This document shows, piece by piece, positions 50,447 to 58,713 of a stretch of 64,000 bases of DNA. The DNA is from JAGDMJ01 sp963809695 (GTDB taxonomy: Bacteria > Bacteroidota > Ignavibacteria > UBA10030 > UBA6906): the NCBI GenBank assembly GCA_963809695.1, contig CAWEKI010000009.1:1-64000 (forward strand). Direction: 5' to 3'. The position numbers were made by a program, and so were the translations under genes. The notes under the pieces were generated by a model. It saw only the letters and a list, made by a program, of their open reading frames with translations, did not search any database and had not been told where the DNA came from. The first letter of the stretch is position 1, and each line of letters opens with the position of its first letter.

Positions 50447-53400
50447 TTCGGCCGGCCGCCTTCCTGGTCGTTCTGCTCTTTCTTGGAGGATCGCACCTGC
50501 GGGGAGAGAGTACTCTCGATTCGCTCGGCATCGTTGTCCGGGGCGCGTCCCGTGAGTATTCTTTCACGAACAAAGGGTCTGCCTATTTGTACGGAGAGAC
50601 CAATGCACCCAACCGAACGACCTGGCAGGGCTTTAATGTAGCCGGGCACGAGGTCCTGGATGACTATGTCCTCGTCGTCGACGGCCACCCGGTTGACCGC
50701 GCATCGGCCGTGACGACTGTCTACCCGGATTATTTGCGGCGTGCGTATCCCGAGGGTATCATCGAAGAGGTCCATCCCGTGGACAGCGTTGCGGTTCTCG
50801 CGATCCATATCTATTCCCAGGGCGGTCCGGCACACGTGGAGATCATTCCGTTCTTTACAGATTTTCGGTCGAAGGGAGAGATTGTCATGCATGATTCGGC
50901 CGGGGTCATGCTCCTGGCCCGAACGAATCACATGCGGCGCACGCCGCGCGAAAATTATCCGGTGTGGCTCGCGGTCCACGGTTCCGGATTCACCGTCGAC
51001 CAAACGGAGACGCAACAGGGAAGTCAGTATTCCCCGTTTTCCCTGACATCGCCCGCATCGCGTCGGCGGATCATCACCTTCGCACTCGCGGACAGGCCTT
51101 CAGAGGCCCGGTCTCTCGCGAGCGGGTATGAAAGAAAGCAGAATGCGTACATTACCGGCCGGCGGAAGCGGATGGAACGGCTCCTGGCAGAGAGCGAGGT
51201 CACCACAAGCGACCAGCGCTTGACCCGGGCCCTTGCCTGGGCCAAGCTTTCGCTGGATGCCCTCATCATGAACCAGGGAATGCACGGCATCTTTGCAGGA
51301 CTGCCCTGGTTCAACAATTATTGGGGTCGCGACACATTCATCTCGCTTCCCGGTGCCGCGCTGGTCACCGGCCGGTTCGATGAAGCGAGAACTATTCTTC
51401 TCTCCTTTGGGGCGTTTCAGGAGGAAGACTCGCGCTCTTCGAATTATGGACGCATTCCCAATCTCATCACCCCCGCGGAAAAGATATACAACACTGCCGA
51501 CGCCACGCCCCGCTTTGTCCTCATGGCGAAGGACTACGTGGAGCGATCGGGCGATACCGCGTTCATCCGTGAGGTGTATCCCATCGTCCGCCGTGCAATG
51601 GTGGGCACACTGCTGTTCCACAAAGACTCGCTCTCATTACTCACCCATGACGACGGGGAGAGCTGGATGGATGCGGTGGGACCGAACGGTCCATGGAGCC
51701 CGCGGGGAAACCGGGCCAATGACATCGAGGCCCTCTGGCTCCAGCAGATTGATGCGTCCGCATGGTTTGCACGACAGGTGGGCGATGATATGGACGCGGA
51801 CATCTGGGAGCGCATGGGGGCTGATTGCAGGAAGAATCTCATCCGCATGTTCCTGACGTGGCCGGAAAACCGGGTCGCCGACAGGCTGCGGCCGGACGGC
51901 ACTCAAGACACGACCGTGCGGCCGAACCAGATTTTCCTGGCGCCCATCCTCGATGACCAGACGCGGGCAAACCTTGTGCGCACGGTGCTCTCTCGGCTTA
52001 CCTATCGCTTTGGCGTCGCATCGCTTTCGCAGAACGATCCGAATTTCCATCCCTACCACCAGCATGAACCGTATTACCCGAAAGACGCGGCCTATCACAA
52101 CGGCACCGTCTGGACCTGGCTGCAAGGGCCGCTGATTTCCGAGCTCTGCCTGTTCGGTAGGCACGATATCGCCGCACAGCTGACCGAGAACAGTGTGCAC
52201 CAGATCCTCGACCGCGGAGCTATCGGCACCCAGTCGGAACTTCTGGATGCCGTCCCCCATCCCGGCGAAGCCGAGCCGCGATTGTCCGGCACCTTTTCAC
52301 AGGCATGGAACCTCGCAGAATTTATCCGAAACTTCTATGATGACTACCTCGGCGTGCGTGTGGACCGGTTCAAGAACCAGCTCACCCTGCGCCCGCACCT
52401 CCCGCCATCCATTGACTCAGTTCAGGCACGCCTCACACTTGGCGGCCTGAACATCCAGGTCAAGGTTCAAAGCGATTCCATCACGACCTGGGTACTCCTG
52501 GATTGGGGAAAGCAGGACGAAGAGATCGACGCCGTGATAGAGCTTGCCAGCCCTACGTCAGGGTTCTTGCGGTCCCGTTTCCAGATTCCTGCGCATTCGC
52601 TCGTGCAGGCGTGGGTCGAAGGGAATCATGTCGCCGTTCTGGCCAACAATGAGCCTCTCCTTCACACAAACACGCGGATCGTGCTCCCTCCGTTGGGCGC
52701 CCTACCACAGCCATTCGAATTCCTGGAACCGGTGATTCGCCCGGGACTCCGGGCCATGAAGGGACCCGACTATCCGCTTTTGGCAAATGCACAGATCAAG
52801 GAGCAGAACCCCCACGCGGCGGTGCTGGTCGACGTCGCGGATACGATCGAGGACGACCGAGGTGCCGGCATGTACAGCTACCCCCTGAATACGAGCTTCG
52901 TACCCGGATCATTTGATATTGCCCACTTTACACTCACCAGCGATTCGGTAAACGCCTATTTCTCCCTCACTTTCACAGCGCTATCAGACCCCGGCTGGCA
53001 TCCGGAGTACGGATTCCAACTGACCTATGTGGCAATCGCGATCGATGAAGACAGCACCGTCGGCTCTGGCAAGGTTCTCGTCCCGCACAACGCTTACTAC
53101 AAACTGGACCCACGCCATGCGTTTGAGAAGCTGCTCTTGATCGGCGGAGGAGTGCAGCTGGAAGACACCGCAGGCAAGGCGATTGTCGCTTACATACCCA
53201 TCCGGGGGGACGAGGCCAACCCGTTGGGCAATGCACACACGGGGACCATCGATTTCGCTCTGCCTCTCTCCTACCTCGGCCATCCCACGGCTGCCTGGAC
53301 GTTCACCATTCTCGCCGGGGGGCAGGACGACCACGGCGGGTCAGGACTCGGGGAATTCAGGACCGTGAACACCGCACCGGGCGAATGGAACGGAGGAGGA

Positions 53401-53466
53401 AAACAGAAAACCGATGATCCGAATGTCTACGATGTACTCGCCGTTCATGTCAGACCAGGGAAATAG
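50443..53466 (+). CDS. secreted glycogen-debranching/glucodextranase-like glycosidase
   Basis: 1007 residues. A signal peptide (AAFLVVLLFLGGSHLRG) is followed by a beta-sandwich (about 30-230). The (alpha/alpha)6 domain (about 250-680) resembles amylo-alpha-1,6-glucosidases: WFNNYWGRDTFISLPGAAL, HDDGESWMDAVGPNG, and YHNGTVWTWLQGP. The acidic residues in the last two segments are likely catalytic. The last 250 residues (RGAGMYSYPLNTSFVPGSFD onward) resemble the C-terminal module of glucodextranase. It should hydrolyse alpha-glucans outside the cytoplasm. It is translationally coupled to the esterase. Confidence 0.88.
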   Translation: MIRPAAFLVVLLFLGGSHLRGESTLDSLGIVVRGASREYSFTNKGSAYLYGETNAPNRTTWQGFNVAGHEVLDDYVLVVDGHPVDRASAVTTVYPDYLRRAYPEGIIEEVHPVDSVAVLAIHIYSQGGPAHVEIIPFFTDFRSKGEIVMHDSAGVMLLARTNHMRRTPRENYPVWLAVHGSGFTVDQTETQQGSQYSPFSLTSPASRRRIITFALADRPSEARSLASGYERKQNAYITGRRKRMERLLAESEVTTSDQRLTRALAWAKLSLDALIMNQGMHGIFAGLPWFNNYWGRDTFISLPGAALVTGRFDEARTILLSFGAFQEEDSRSSNYGRIPNLITPAEKIYNTADATPRFVLMAKDYVERSGDTAFIREVYPIVRRAMVGTLLFHKDSLSLLTHDDGESWMDAVGPNGPWSPRGNRANDIEALWLQQIDASAWFARQVGDDMDADIWERMGADCRKNLIRMFLTWPENRVADRLRPDGTQDTTVRPNQIFLAPILDDQTRANLVRTVLSRLTYRFGVASLSQNDPNFHPYHQHEPYYPKDAAYHNGTVWTWLQGPLISELCLFGRHDIAAQLTENSVHQILDRGAIGTQSELLDAVPHPGEAEPRLSGTFSQAWNLAEFIRNFYDDYLGVRVDRFKNQLTLRPHLPPSIDSVQARLTLGGLNIQVKVQSDSITTWVLLDWGKQDEEIDAVIELASPTSGFLRSRFQIPAHSLVQAWVEGNHVAVLANNEPLLHTNTRIVLPPLGALPQPFEFLEPVIRPGLRAMKGPDYPLLANAQIKEQNPHAAVLVDVADTIEDDRGAGMYSYPLNTSFVPGSFDIAHFTLTSDSVNAYFSLTFTALSDPGWHPEYGFQLTYVAIAIDEDSTVGSGKVLVPHNAYYKLDPRHAFEKLLLIGGGVQLEDTAGKAIVAYIPIRGDEANPLGNAHTGTIDFALPLSYLGHPTAAWTFTILAGGQDDHGGSGLGEFRTVNTAPGEWNGGGKQKTDDPNVYDVLAVHVRPGK

Positions 53467-53472
53467 ACCGCT

Positions 53473-54270
53473 ATGAAGAACAGCTGGACACTCAAAGGAA
53501 AGAGAGCGCTTGTCACCGGGGGGACCAAGGGGATCGGACGAGCAATTGCGGATGAGTTTTTGGCGCTCGGCGCAAAGGTGACGATTGTTGCACGGACAAA
53601 GGGGGATGTGGAGGCCCTCATCAAAGCCTGGAGAGAGCAGGCTCCGGCAATCGATGGCATTGTTGCGGACGTCAGCAAGGCTTCCGGCGTTGAAGAGATT
53701 GTTGACGCCCTACATCGGGATTCAGCCCGTCTGGATATCCTGGTCAACAACGCGGGCACAAATATCCGCAAGGAGTCTTTGGGTTACTCTCGTGAGGAGT
53801 TTGATTTCCTGGTCGCCACCAATATGACGCCTGCTTTCGAACTCAGCCGACGGCTTCATCCTCTTCTGAAGGCATCCGGAAGCAGCAGCATCGTGAACGT
53901 GGTTTCTGTTGGCGGCATCACTGCGCTCGGCACGGGCGCGCCGTATGCAATGTCCAAAGCGGCGATTATACAATTGACGAAGTATTTGGCCGCGGAGTGG
54001 GCAAAAGACGGCATCCGCGTCAACGCCATCGCCCCCTGGTATATCCGGACTCCCCTTGCTGAAACAGTCCTGAAGGACGAGCGGTATCTTGCGGCAGTGC
54101 TTGCCCGGACGCCGACGGGAAGGATTGGAAAACCGGAGGAGGTTGCAGCCCTGGCAGCGTTCCTCTGCATGCCCGGAGCAGGATATATCACGGGACAATG
54201 CATTGCAGTGGACGGAGGATTTACGGCCCAAGGGTTTAGCCGGGAGGAAGCGACTGGGGCGAGCTATTGA
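53473..54270 (+). CDS. short-chain dehydrogenase/reductase
   Basis: 265 residues, classical SDR. The cofactor motif is TGGTKGIG, then NNAG, and the catalytic YxxxK is in YAMSKAA with an upstream Ser in VVSVGG. The C-terminus ITGQCIAVDGGF is typical. It should oxidise or reduce a hydroxyl group, perhaps of a sugar-derived compound given the neighbours. It is six bases after the glycosidase gene and converges on the lipoprotein gene with only 17 bases between stops. Confidence 0.95.
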   Translation: MKNSWTLKGKRALVTGGTKGIGRAIADEFLALGAKVTIVARTKGDVEALIKAWREQAPAIDGIVADVSKASGVEEIVDALHRDSARLDILVNNAGTNIRKESLGYSREEFDFLVATNMTPAFELSRRLHPLLKASGSSSIVNVVSVGGITALGTGAPYAMSKAAIIQLTKYLAAEWAKDGIRVNAIAPWYIRTPLAETVLKDERYLAAVLARTPTGRIGKPEEVAALAAFLCMPGAGYITGQCIAVDGGFTAQGFSREEATGASY

Positions 54271-54287
54271 GTTCGCTCCCACCCACC

Positions 54288-55379
54288 TCACTCATTAACC
54301 CACTGGGCAAACCCTCCCTCCTGCACGTCTCCGGATGAGCTCAGTTGCATGACCTTTGTGAGCATCGTGCCATCAGGCTTCATGACATAGAGCGCCAATC
54401 CTTCATTCCGGCGCCTTCCGACAATAGCCATCAGCTTGCCGTCAGGAGAACTCAGCAGCGTGGATTGATACCTGAATCCACCAGGAATCCGCACAGGCAG
54501 GTGGAACAGCGGACCGGCAGTTCTGAAAATATCGAAGAGGCTGTCTTCTGGCAACTGACCAAAACAAAATAGTTCTCCGTGCTGAGTCCACGCGCAGCCG
54601 TTCGCATCCAATCTCCAGTCCCCCGCTACCACTCCTTTTGTGCCGCCGGTCTGTATGTCGATGACCAATATCCCCGCGGCCGAGCCGGCAGGGGGCCCAC
54701 AAGCAATGTATCTCCCCTCGGGACTCCACTGGGGCGGATAGAGATTACGGGAGTCTGCCACGTCTTTCTGCCCTGATCCATCTACGGCAACGAGTGCAAG
54801 GGTATACCGAACTCCTGGCGATGTCTCACGGATATGCGCGATCAAGGACCCATCGGGCGACAATCTTGGCAGCCAGGCATGCGAGGTTTGGTTGAGCGTG
54901 TCTGAAAGGGTAACGAGGCTTCCTCCTGCCGCAGCCACGCAGCAAATTGCTGTCGCGCCGCTGCTGGCATATGATGCCGAGAAAACAACGAGGGAACCAG
55001 ATGCAGAAATATCAGGGAAGTACTCCGAGACCTGAGACCGGTTTGTGATGTTCGCTTCAGCGCCGCCTGAAAGGGGAAGTGTGTAGATGTCCTGCGAATG
55101 TTGAGGTGAAATTCTCGCATAGACGCTCGTTTTTCCATTGAGCGATGCGCGCACATCAGATCCCTCCAGGGCAAGGGTCCGCAGGGTCCCTGCTGAACCA
55201 TCAAGATCTATCGCATAGATACCATTTGCAAGTTCGGGGCCCCCTCCAACGACTGAGAAAATCACGCAGCCAGACAGATTGAAGACCCCTGTCGACAAAT
55301 CACTCGTTGTGGTACCTTCTTCGCAATCGAGGCCAAGCACGATTGCAGAAACGAGGAGCAGGGGGCGAAATAGCCTCAT
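54288..55379 (-). CDS. PD40/WD40-like beta-propeller lipoprotein
   Basis: 363 residues. The signal peptide MRLFRPLLLVSAIVLGLDC has a lipobox-like Cys at 19. The body has repeated TolB/PD40-type blades, for example EYFPDISASGSLVVFSASY, PRLSPDGSLIAHI, PQWSPEGRYIACG and STLLSSPDGKLMAIV. It should be a periplasmic or surface binding protein. ATG 55379 is chosen; the open frame to 55799 reads antisense through the permease gene. Function is unknown. Confidence 0.82.
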   Translation of the reverse strand: MRLFRPLLLVSAIVLGLDCEEGTTTSDLSTGVFNLSGCVIFSVVGGGPELANGIYAIDLDGSAGTLRTLALEGSDVRASLNGKTSVYARISPQHSQDIYTLPLSGGAEANITNRSQVSEYFPDISASGSLVVFSASYASSGATAICCVAAAGGSLVTLSDTLNQTSHAWLPRLSPDGSLIAHIRETSPGVRYTLALVAVDGSGQKDVADSRNLYPPQWSPEGRYIACGPPAGSAAGILVIDIQTGGTKGVVAGDWRLDANGCAWTQHGELFCFGQLPEDSLFDIFRTAGPLFHLPVRIPGGFRYQSTLLSSPDGKLMAIVGRRRNEGLALYVMKPDGTMLTKVMQLSSSGDVQEGGFAQWVNE

Positions 55380-55495
55380 GACAGCCACCTGAATGTGATA
55401 CAACCGAGGATCCAGTACACTACTCGCAGGGAACAATATCTGAGGTGCCGCAGACGCCACCATTCCGCAATTGTAATGCGGCCCTCGTGGTAATC

Positions 55496-56329
55496 TCAGC
55501 CTTTTACGCTGCCCAGTGTCAACCCCGAAACCAGGTACTTGCTCAATCCCAGGAACAGGACCACCACCGGAATGGTGACGATGATCGACGAGGCGCCGTA
55601 CAATCCCCACTCCGTGGACATGTTGCTCTCGAACGACTTCAATCCCAGCGGAAGCGTCCAGAGCCTGCTGTCCTGAAGGATCTGGGCGGCAACGATGTAC
55701 TCCGCCCAGGCGGTCATAAAGGCAAAAAGTGCCGTGATCACAAGAGCCGGTGCCGCAAGCGGCAGGATGATCTGGTAGAACGCCTGGAACTGATTGCATC
55801 CGTCGATTCGCGCCGCCTCTTCGAGGCTGTACGGAATCGTATCGTAGTACCCTTTCATCGTCCAGATCGTGAACGGCAGAGCCGTCGCGGTGTATATGAT
55901 GATGATCCCCAGATAGGTATTGATCAGGCCAAGCTTGATCAGCATAATGTAGAGCGGGAGCAGGAGCATCGTGGCGGGAAACATCTGCGTGGTCAGAAGG
56001 CTCAGCAGGCCGATTTTTTTTCCTATAAAGCTGAACCGGGAGAAGGCATATCCGGTCATGGCAGCCAGCACGACGCCAGTCAAAGTGACCACGAGCGAAA
56101 CCAGGATGCTGTTCCCCATCCAGCGCAGGAAGGGACGATCCCGGAAGAGCTCAACGTAATTGGAGAGGGTGGCGTTGTCCGGGATGATCTGCAGCGATGT
56201 CGAGAGCAGCCTGTCTGCCGGCCTCAGGGAGATGGTAACGACCTGAAGGATCGGATAGACCGCGATCACGGTGAAGATCACCAGCACGAGGTATGAAAAA
56301 AAGATCCGGAGGAATTTCTTGTTGATCAT
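55496..56329 (-). CDS. carbohydrate ABC transporter permease, MalG type
   Basis: 277 residues with six membrane helices. The EAA loop that contacts the ATPase reads EEAARIDGCNQFQAFYQIILPL. The start is ATG 56329 (MINKKFLRIFFSY). It pairs with the MalF-type protein at 56393. No ATPase gene lies in the cluster, so the pair must use a shared MsiK/MalK-type ATPase from elsewhere in the genome. Confidence 0.93.
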   Translation of the reverse strand: MINKKFLRIFFSYLVLVIFTVIAVYPILQVVTISLRPADRLLSTSLQIIPDNATLSNYVELFRDRPFLRWMGNSILVSLVVTLTGVVLAAMTGYAFSRFSFIGKKIGLLSLLTTQMFPATMLLLPLYIMLIKLGLINTYLGIIIIYTATALPFTIWTMKGYYDTIPYSLEEAARIDGCNQFQAFYQIILPLAAPALVITALFAFMTAWAEYIVAAQILQDSRLWTLPLGLKSFESNMSTEWGLYGASSIIVTIPVVVLFLGLSKYLVSGLTLGSVKG

Positions 56330-56392
56330 GGGAGACCTGTTTTGAGATTGCTTCGCATAACACGCTCGCACTGACGACTTGTACACAAGTCG

Positions 56393-57289
56393 TCAATACG
56401 CCGCCTCCGTTGCCCTGGTTCTCTTCATGAAGAAGAGGCTGAACATCAAAAGGATCACGAAGATCACCATGGAGAGCGCGGCGGCATATCCATAGCGGTA
56501 CAGGTTGAACGCCGCCTTGTACACGAACGAGACCAGAATGTGCGTCTGATCCGACGGCTCCCCCGCATTGCTCACCAGCCAGACGATATTCAGATTGTTG
56601 AACGTCCAGACCGTCCCCAGCGTGATGGCCGGGATCATGACCGGCCGGATGAGCGGGATCGTGATATTCTTTAGCTTGTGCAGCCATGATGCACCATCGA
56701 TGTCCGCGGCTTCATAAAGCTCGAGCGGGATGCTTTGGAGCGCGCCAAGAGCGATGATCATCATAAAGGGAGAGCCGAGCCATACGTTCGTCAGAATGCA
56801 GGCAAGGAACGCTTCCGTGGGGCTCTTGAGCCATTCGACGGCGGGGAGGTTCAGATATTTGGCAATAATGAGATTGATGGAGCCGTATTCATAGTTGAAC
56901 ATCCCCCTCCAGGTAAGGGCCACGATGTACTGAGGGATCGCCCATGGGAGGATCAACAACGTCCTGAAGACTGGCTTCAGCCTGATCTCCTTCTGGTTGA
57001 TGAGGAGTGCAAGGGCAACCCCGATCACCACGTGGAACACCACGTTCACCACGGTCCAGATGATCGTCTTGAGGAAGACCGAATAGAAGTCGGGCTGGGT
57101 GGGTTCGGTGAAGACTTTCACGTACTGCTGCACCCCGGTGATCCGCCAATCCTTGATGTGGCCAAGGCTCATGTTGGAGAACGAGATGACCACATTGTAG
57201 ATGAACGGGTAGAACACCACGGCAAACAGGATGACAAACGCGGGGACGACCAGCAACGCGATGAATAGTTTGTGTGCGGTGCGATTCAT
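56393..57289 (-). CDS. carbohydrate ABC transporter permease, MalF type
   Basis: 298 residues with six membrane helices. The EAA motif is YEAADIDGASWLHKLKNITIPLI. There is no large periplasmic P2 loop like that of enterobacterial MalF, which is normal outside that group. It forms the channel with the MalG-type protein. It lies 42 bases after the binding-protein gene. Confidence 0.93.
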   Translation of the reverse strand: MNRTAHKLFIALLVVPAFVILFAVVFYPFIYNVVISFSNMSLGHIKDWRITGVQQYVKVFTEPTQPDFYSVFLKTIIWTVVNVVFHVVIGVALALLINQKEIRLKPVFRTLLILPWAIPQYIVALTWRGMFNYEYGSINLIIAKYLNLPAVEWLKSPTEAFLACILTNVWLGSPFMMIIALGALQSIPLELYEAADIDGASWLHKLKNITIPLIRPVMIPAITLGTVWTFNNLNIVWLVSNAGEPSDQTHILVSFVYKAAFNLYRYGYAAALSMVIFVILLMFSLFFMKRTRATEAAY

Positions 57290-57331
57290 GGCGGATCGGC
57301 AGTCAGTGGAAAGAGAGGCTGATGATAAACG

Positions 57332-58570
57332 TTAGTCGTTCATCTCCCGGATTTTCCTCAGGGCGAGATCCTGCATGTCCTTCGCGGCCTGTTCCGGCGT
57401 TTCTGAGCCACCGAGGACGGCCTGGTAACTCGGGCGCATGGCATCCCAGATGGCGCGAAGCTCCGGCACCACCGGCATGGGGCGCCCGCGCTCTATCTGC
57501 AATGCCGAGTTCTTCAGGATGTCGTCATTCTTTACAAAGTCTGATTCCACGGCCTCTTTTCGCGTGGGCATGGTCCATAACGTCCGGGCGGTTTCGAGCT
57601 GCATGACCGGGCGCATGAGAAACTTCAACAGTTCGACCACGAGGGCCCTCTTCTCCTGAGGCACATTCGTGTTGAGGGAGAAACCCTTGGGAGAAATCAT
57701 GGGGGCGCACCAGAGTCCGGTTTCGACGATTTTCGGCAGCGGGGCCACGCCAAAATCAACACCCGCTTTCCTGTATCCTGCCCAAGACCAGTCGCCGTTG
57801 ATGATCATCCCGCTTTTGCCATCCTTGAACAGGAGGTCCGCAAAGTTATAGTCCGCCTCCTCCGGGATGATCCGGTACTTGTCGCGCAGGTCGCGAATGA
57901 ATTTCAGGCCGTTGATCGTCCCCGGAGTATCAAGCGTTGGATTTCCCTCTTCGTCCATCACCCATCCGCCGAACCCGGTCATGAAGGGAATAAAAAAGAA
58001 CGGCTCCGTGTAGTTCCAGGTGAGTCCGTACACATCCGGCCTTCCGTCCCCGTTCAGGTCTCTGGTGAGCTTTTTCCCAAGTTGGATCAGCTCCACATCG
58101 GTCTGGGGCGGGACGGAGACAAGTGCTTTGTTGTAGATCAGCGTCAGGTGATTTCCGATCTTGTCGGCGATCTGGTAAAGGTGTCCCTTGTACCAGGTCA
58201 GACCTTTGGGAATGAACTTGTCCAAATATTCCTTGTCGAACAGCGGTTCAAGCGGATCGATGATACCCATGACCTGAAACGGCCCCACCTGATCCGATGG
58301 ACCGTAAACCAGGTCCGGTCCCTGGCCGGCAATGGCCGCCACGATGAATCCGGATCGAAGTTCTTCCGTCTCCTTGTAGATCTCCTCGACCGTGACTCCT
58401 GGGTGCTCTTGCATGAACTTCTTGAGCTGACCATCGAGCACGATGCGCTCGTCAACTCGCATTTGATGCCAGATGACAATACGATTGGGATCAGGTGTCT
58501 CCCTGCAACCGCCAAGGAGAGAAAATACGGCAGGGAGCAACAGGAGGAAGATAAGGGAGCTGCGGTTCAT
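57332..58570 (-). CDS. sugar-binding lipoprotein, MalE type
   Basis: 412 residues. The lipobox SLLGGC lipidates Cys near residue 22. The mature sequence is a class I solute-binding fold (IVIWHQMRVDERIVLDGQL, DLVYGPSDQVGPFQVMGIIDPL, GKSGMIINGDWSW). By context it should bind maltodextrins released by the GH57 and GH13 enzymes. ATG 58570 gives the best signal peptide; 58579 is three codons longer. Confidence 0.92.
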   Translation of the reverse strand: MNRSSLIFLLLLPAVFSLLGGCRETPDPNRIVIWHQMRVDERIVLDGQLKKFMQEHPGVTVEEIYKETEELRSGFIVAAIAGQGPDLVYGPSDQVGPFQVMGIIDPLEPLFDKEYLDKFIPKGLTWYKGHLYQIADKIGNHLTLIYNKALVSVPPQTDVELIQLGKKLTRDLNGDGRPDVYGLTWNYTEPFFFIPFMTGFGGWVMDEEGNPTLDTPGTINGLKFIRDLRDKYRIIPEEADYNFADLLFKDGKSGMIINGDWSWAGYRKAGVDFGVAPLPKIVETGLWCAPMISPKGFSLNTNVPQEKRALVVELLKFLMRPVMQLETARTLWTMPTRKEAVESDFVKNDDILKNSALQIERGRPMPVVPELRAIWDAMRPSYQAVLGGSETPEQAAKDMQDLALRKIREMND

Positions 58571-58673
58571 GGGCACCAATCTACTTCATGATCGGAATAA
58601 AATCCAGATACGCGGGAGTTTCACAAAAAACCAGGGTATCCTCCGCCGCTGTCACTCATGACTTTGGGTGTTG

Positions 58674-58700
58674 CCAGGATAGTTCCAGGATCGTTCCTGG
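58674..58700. repeat. CCAGGA direct and inverted repeats between GH13 and malE
   Basis: CCAGGA occurs at 58674-58679 and 58685-58690, and TCCTGG at 58695-58700 forms a dyad with the second copy across a four-base loop. There is no U tract. It may be an operator or a weak hairpin in the 143-base gap 58571-58713. Confidence 0.4.
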
Positions 58701-58713
58701 TTCGTACCGGAAT

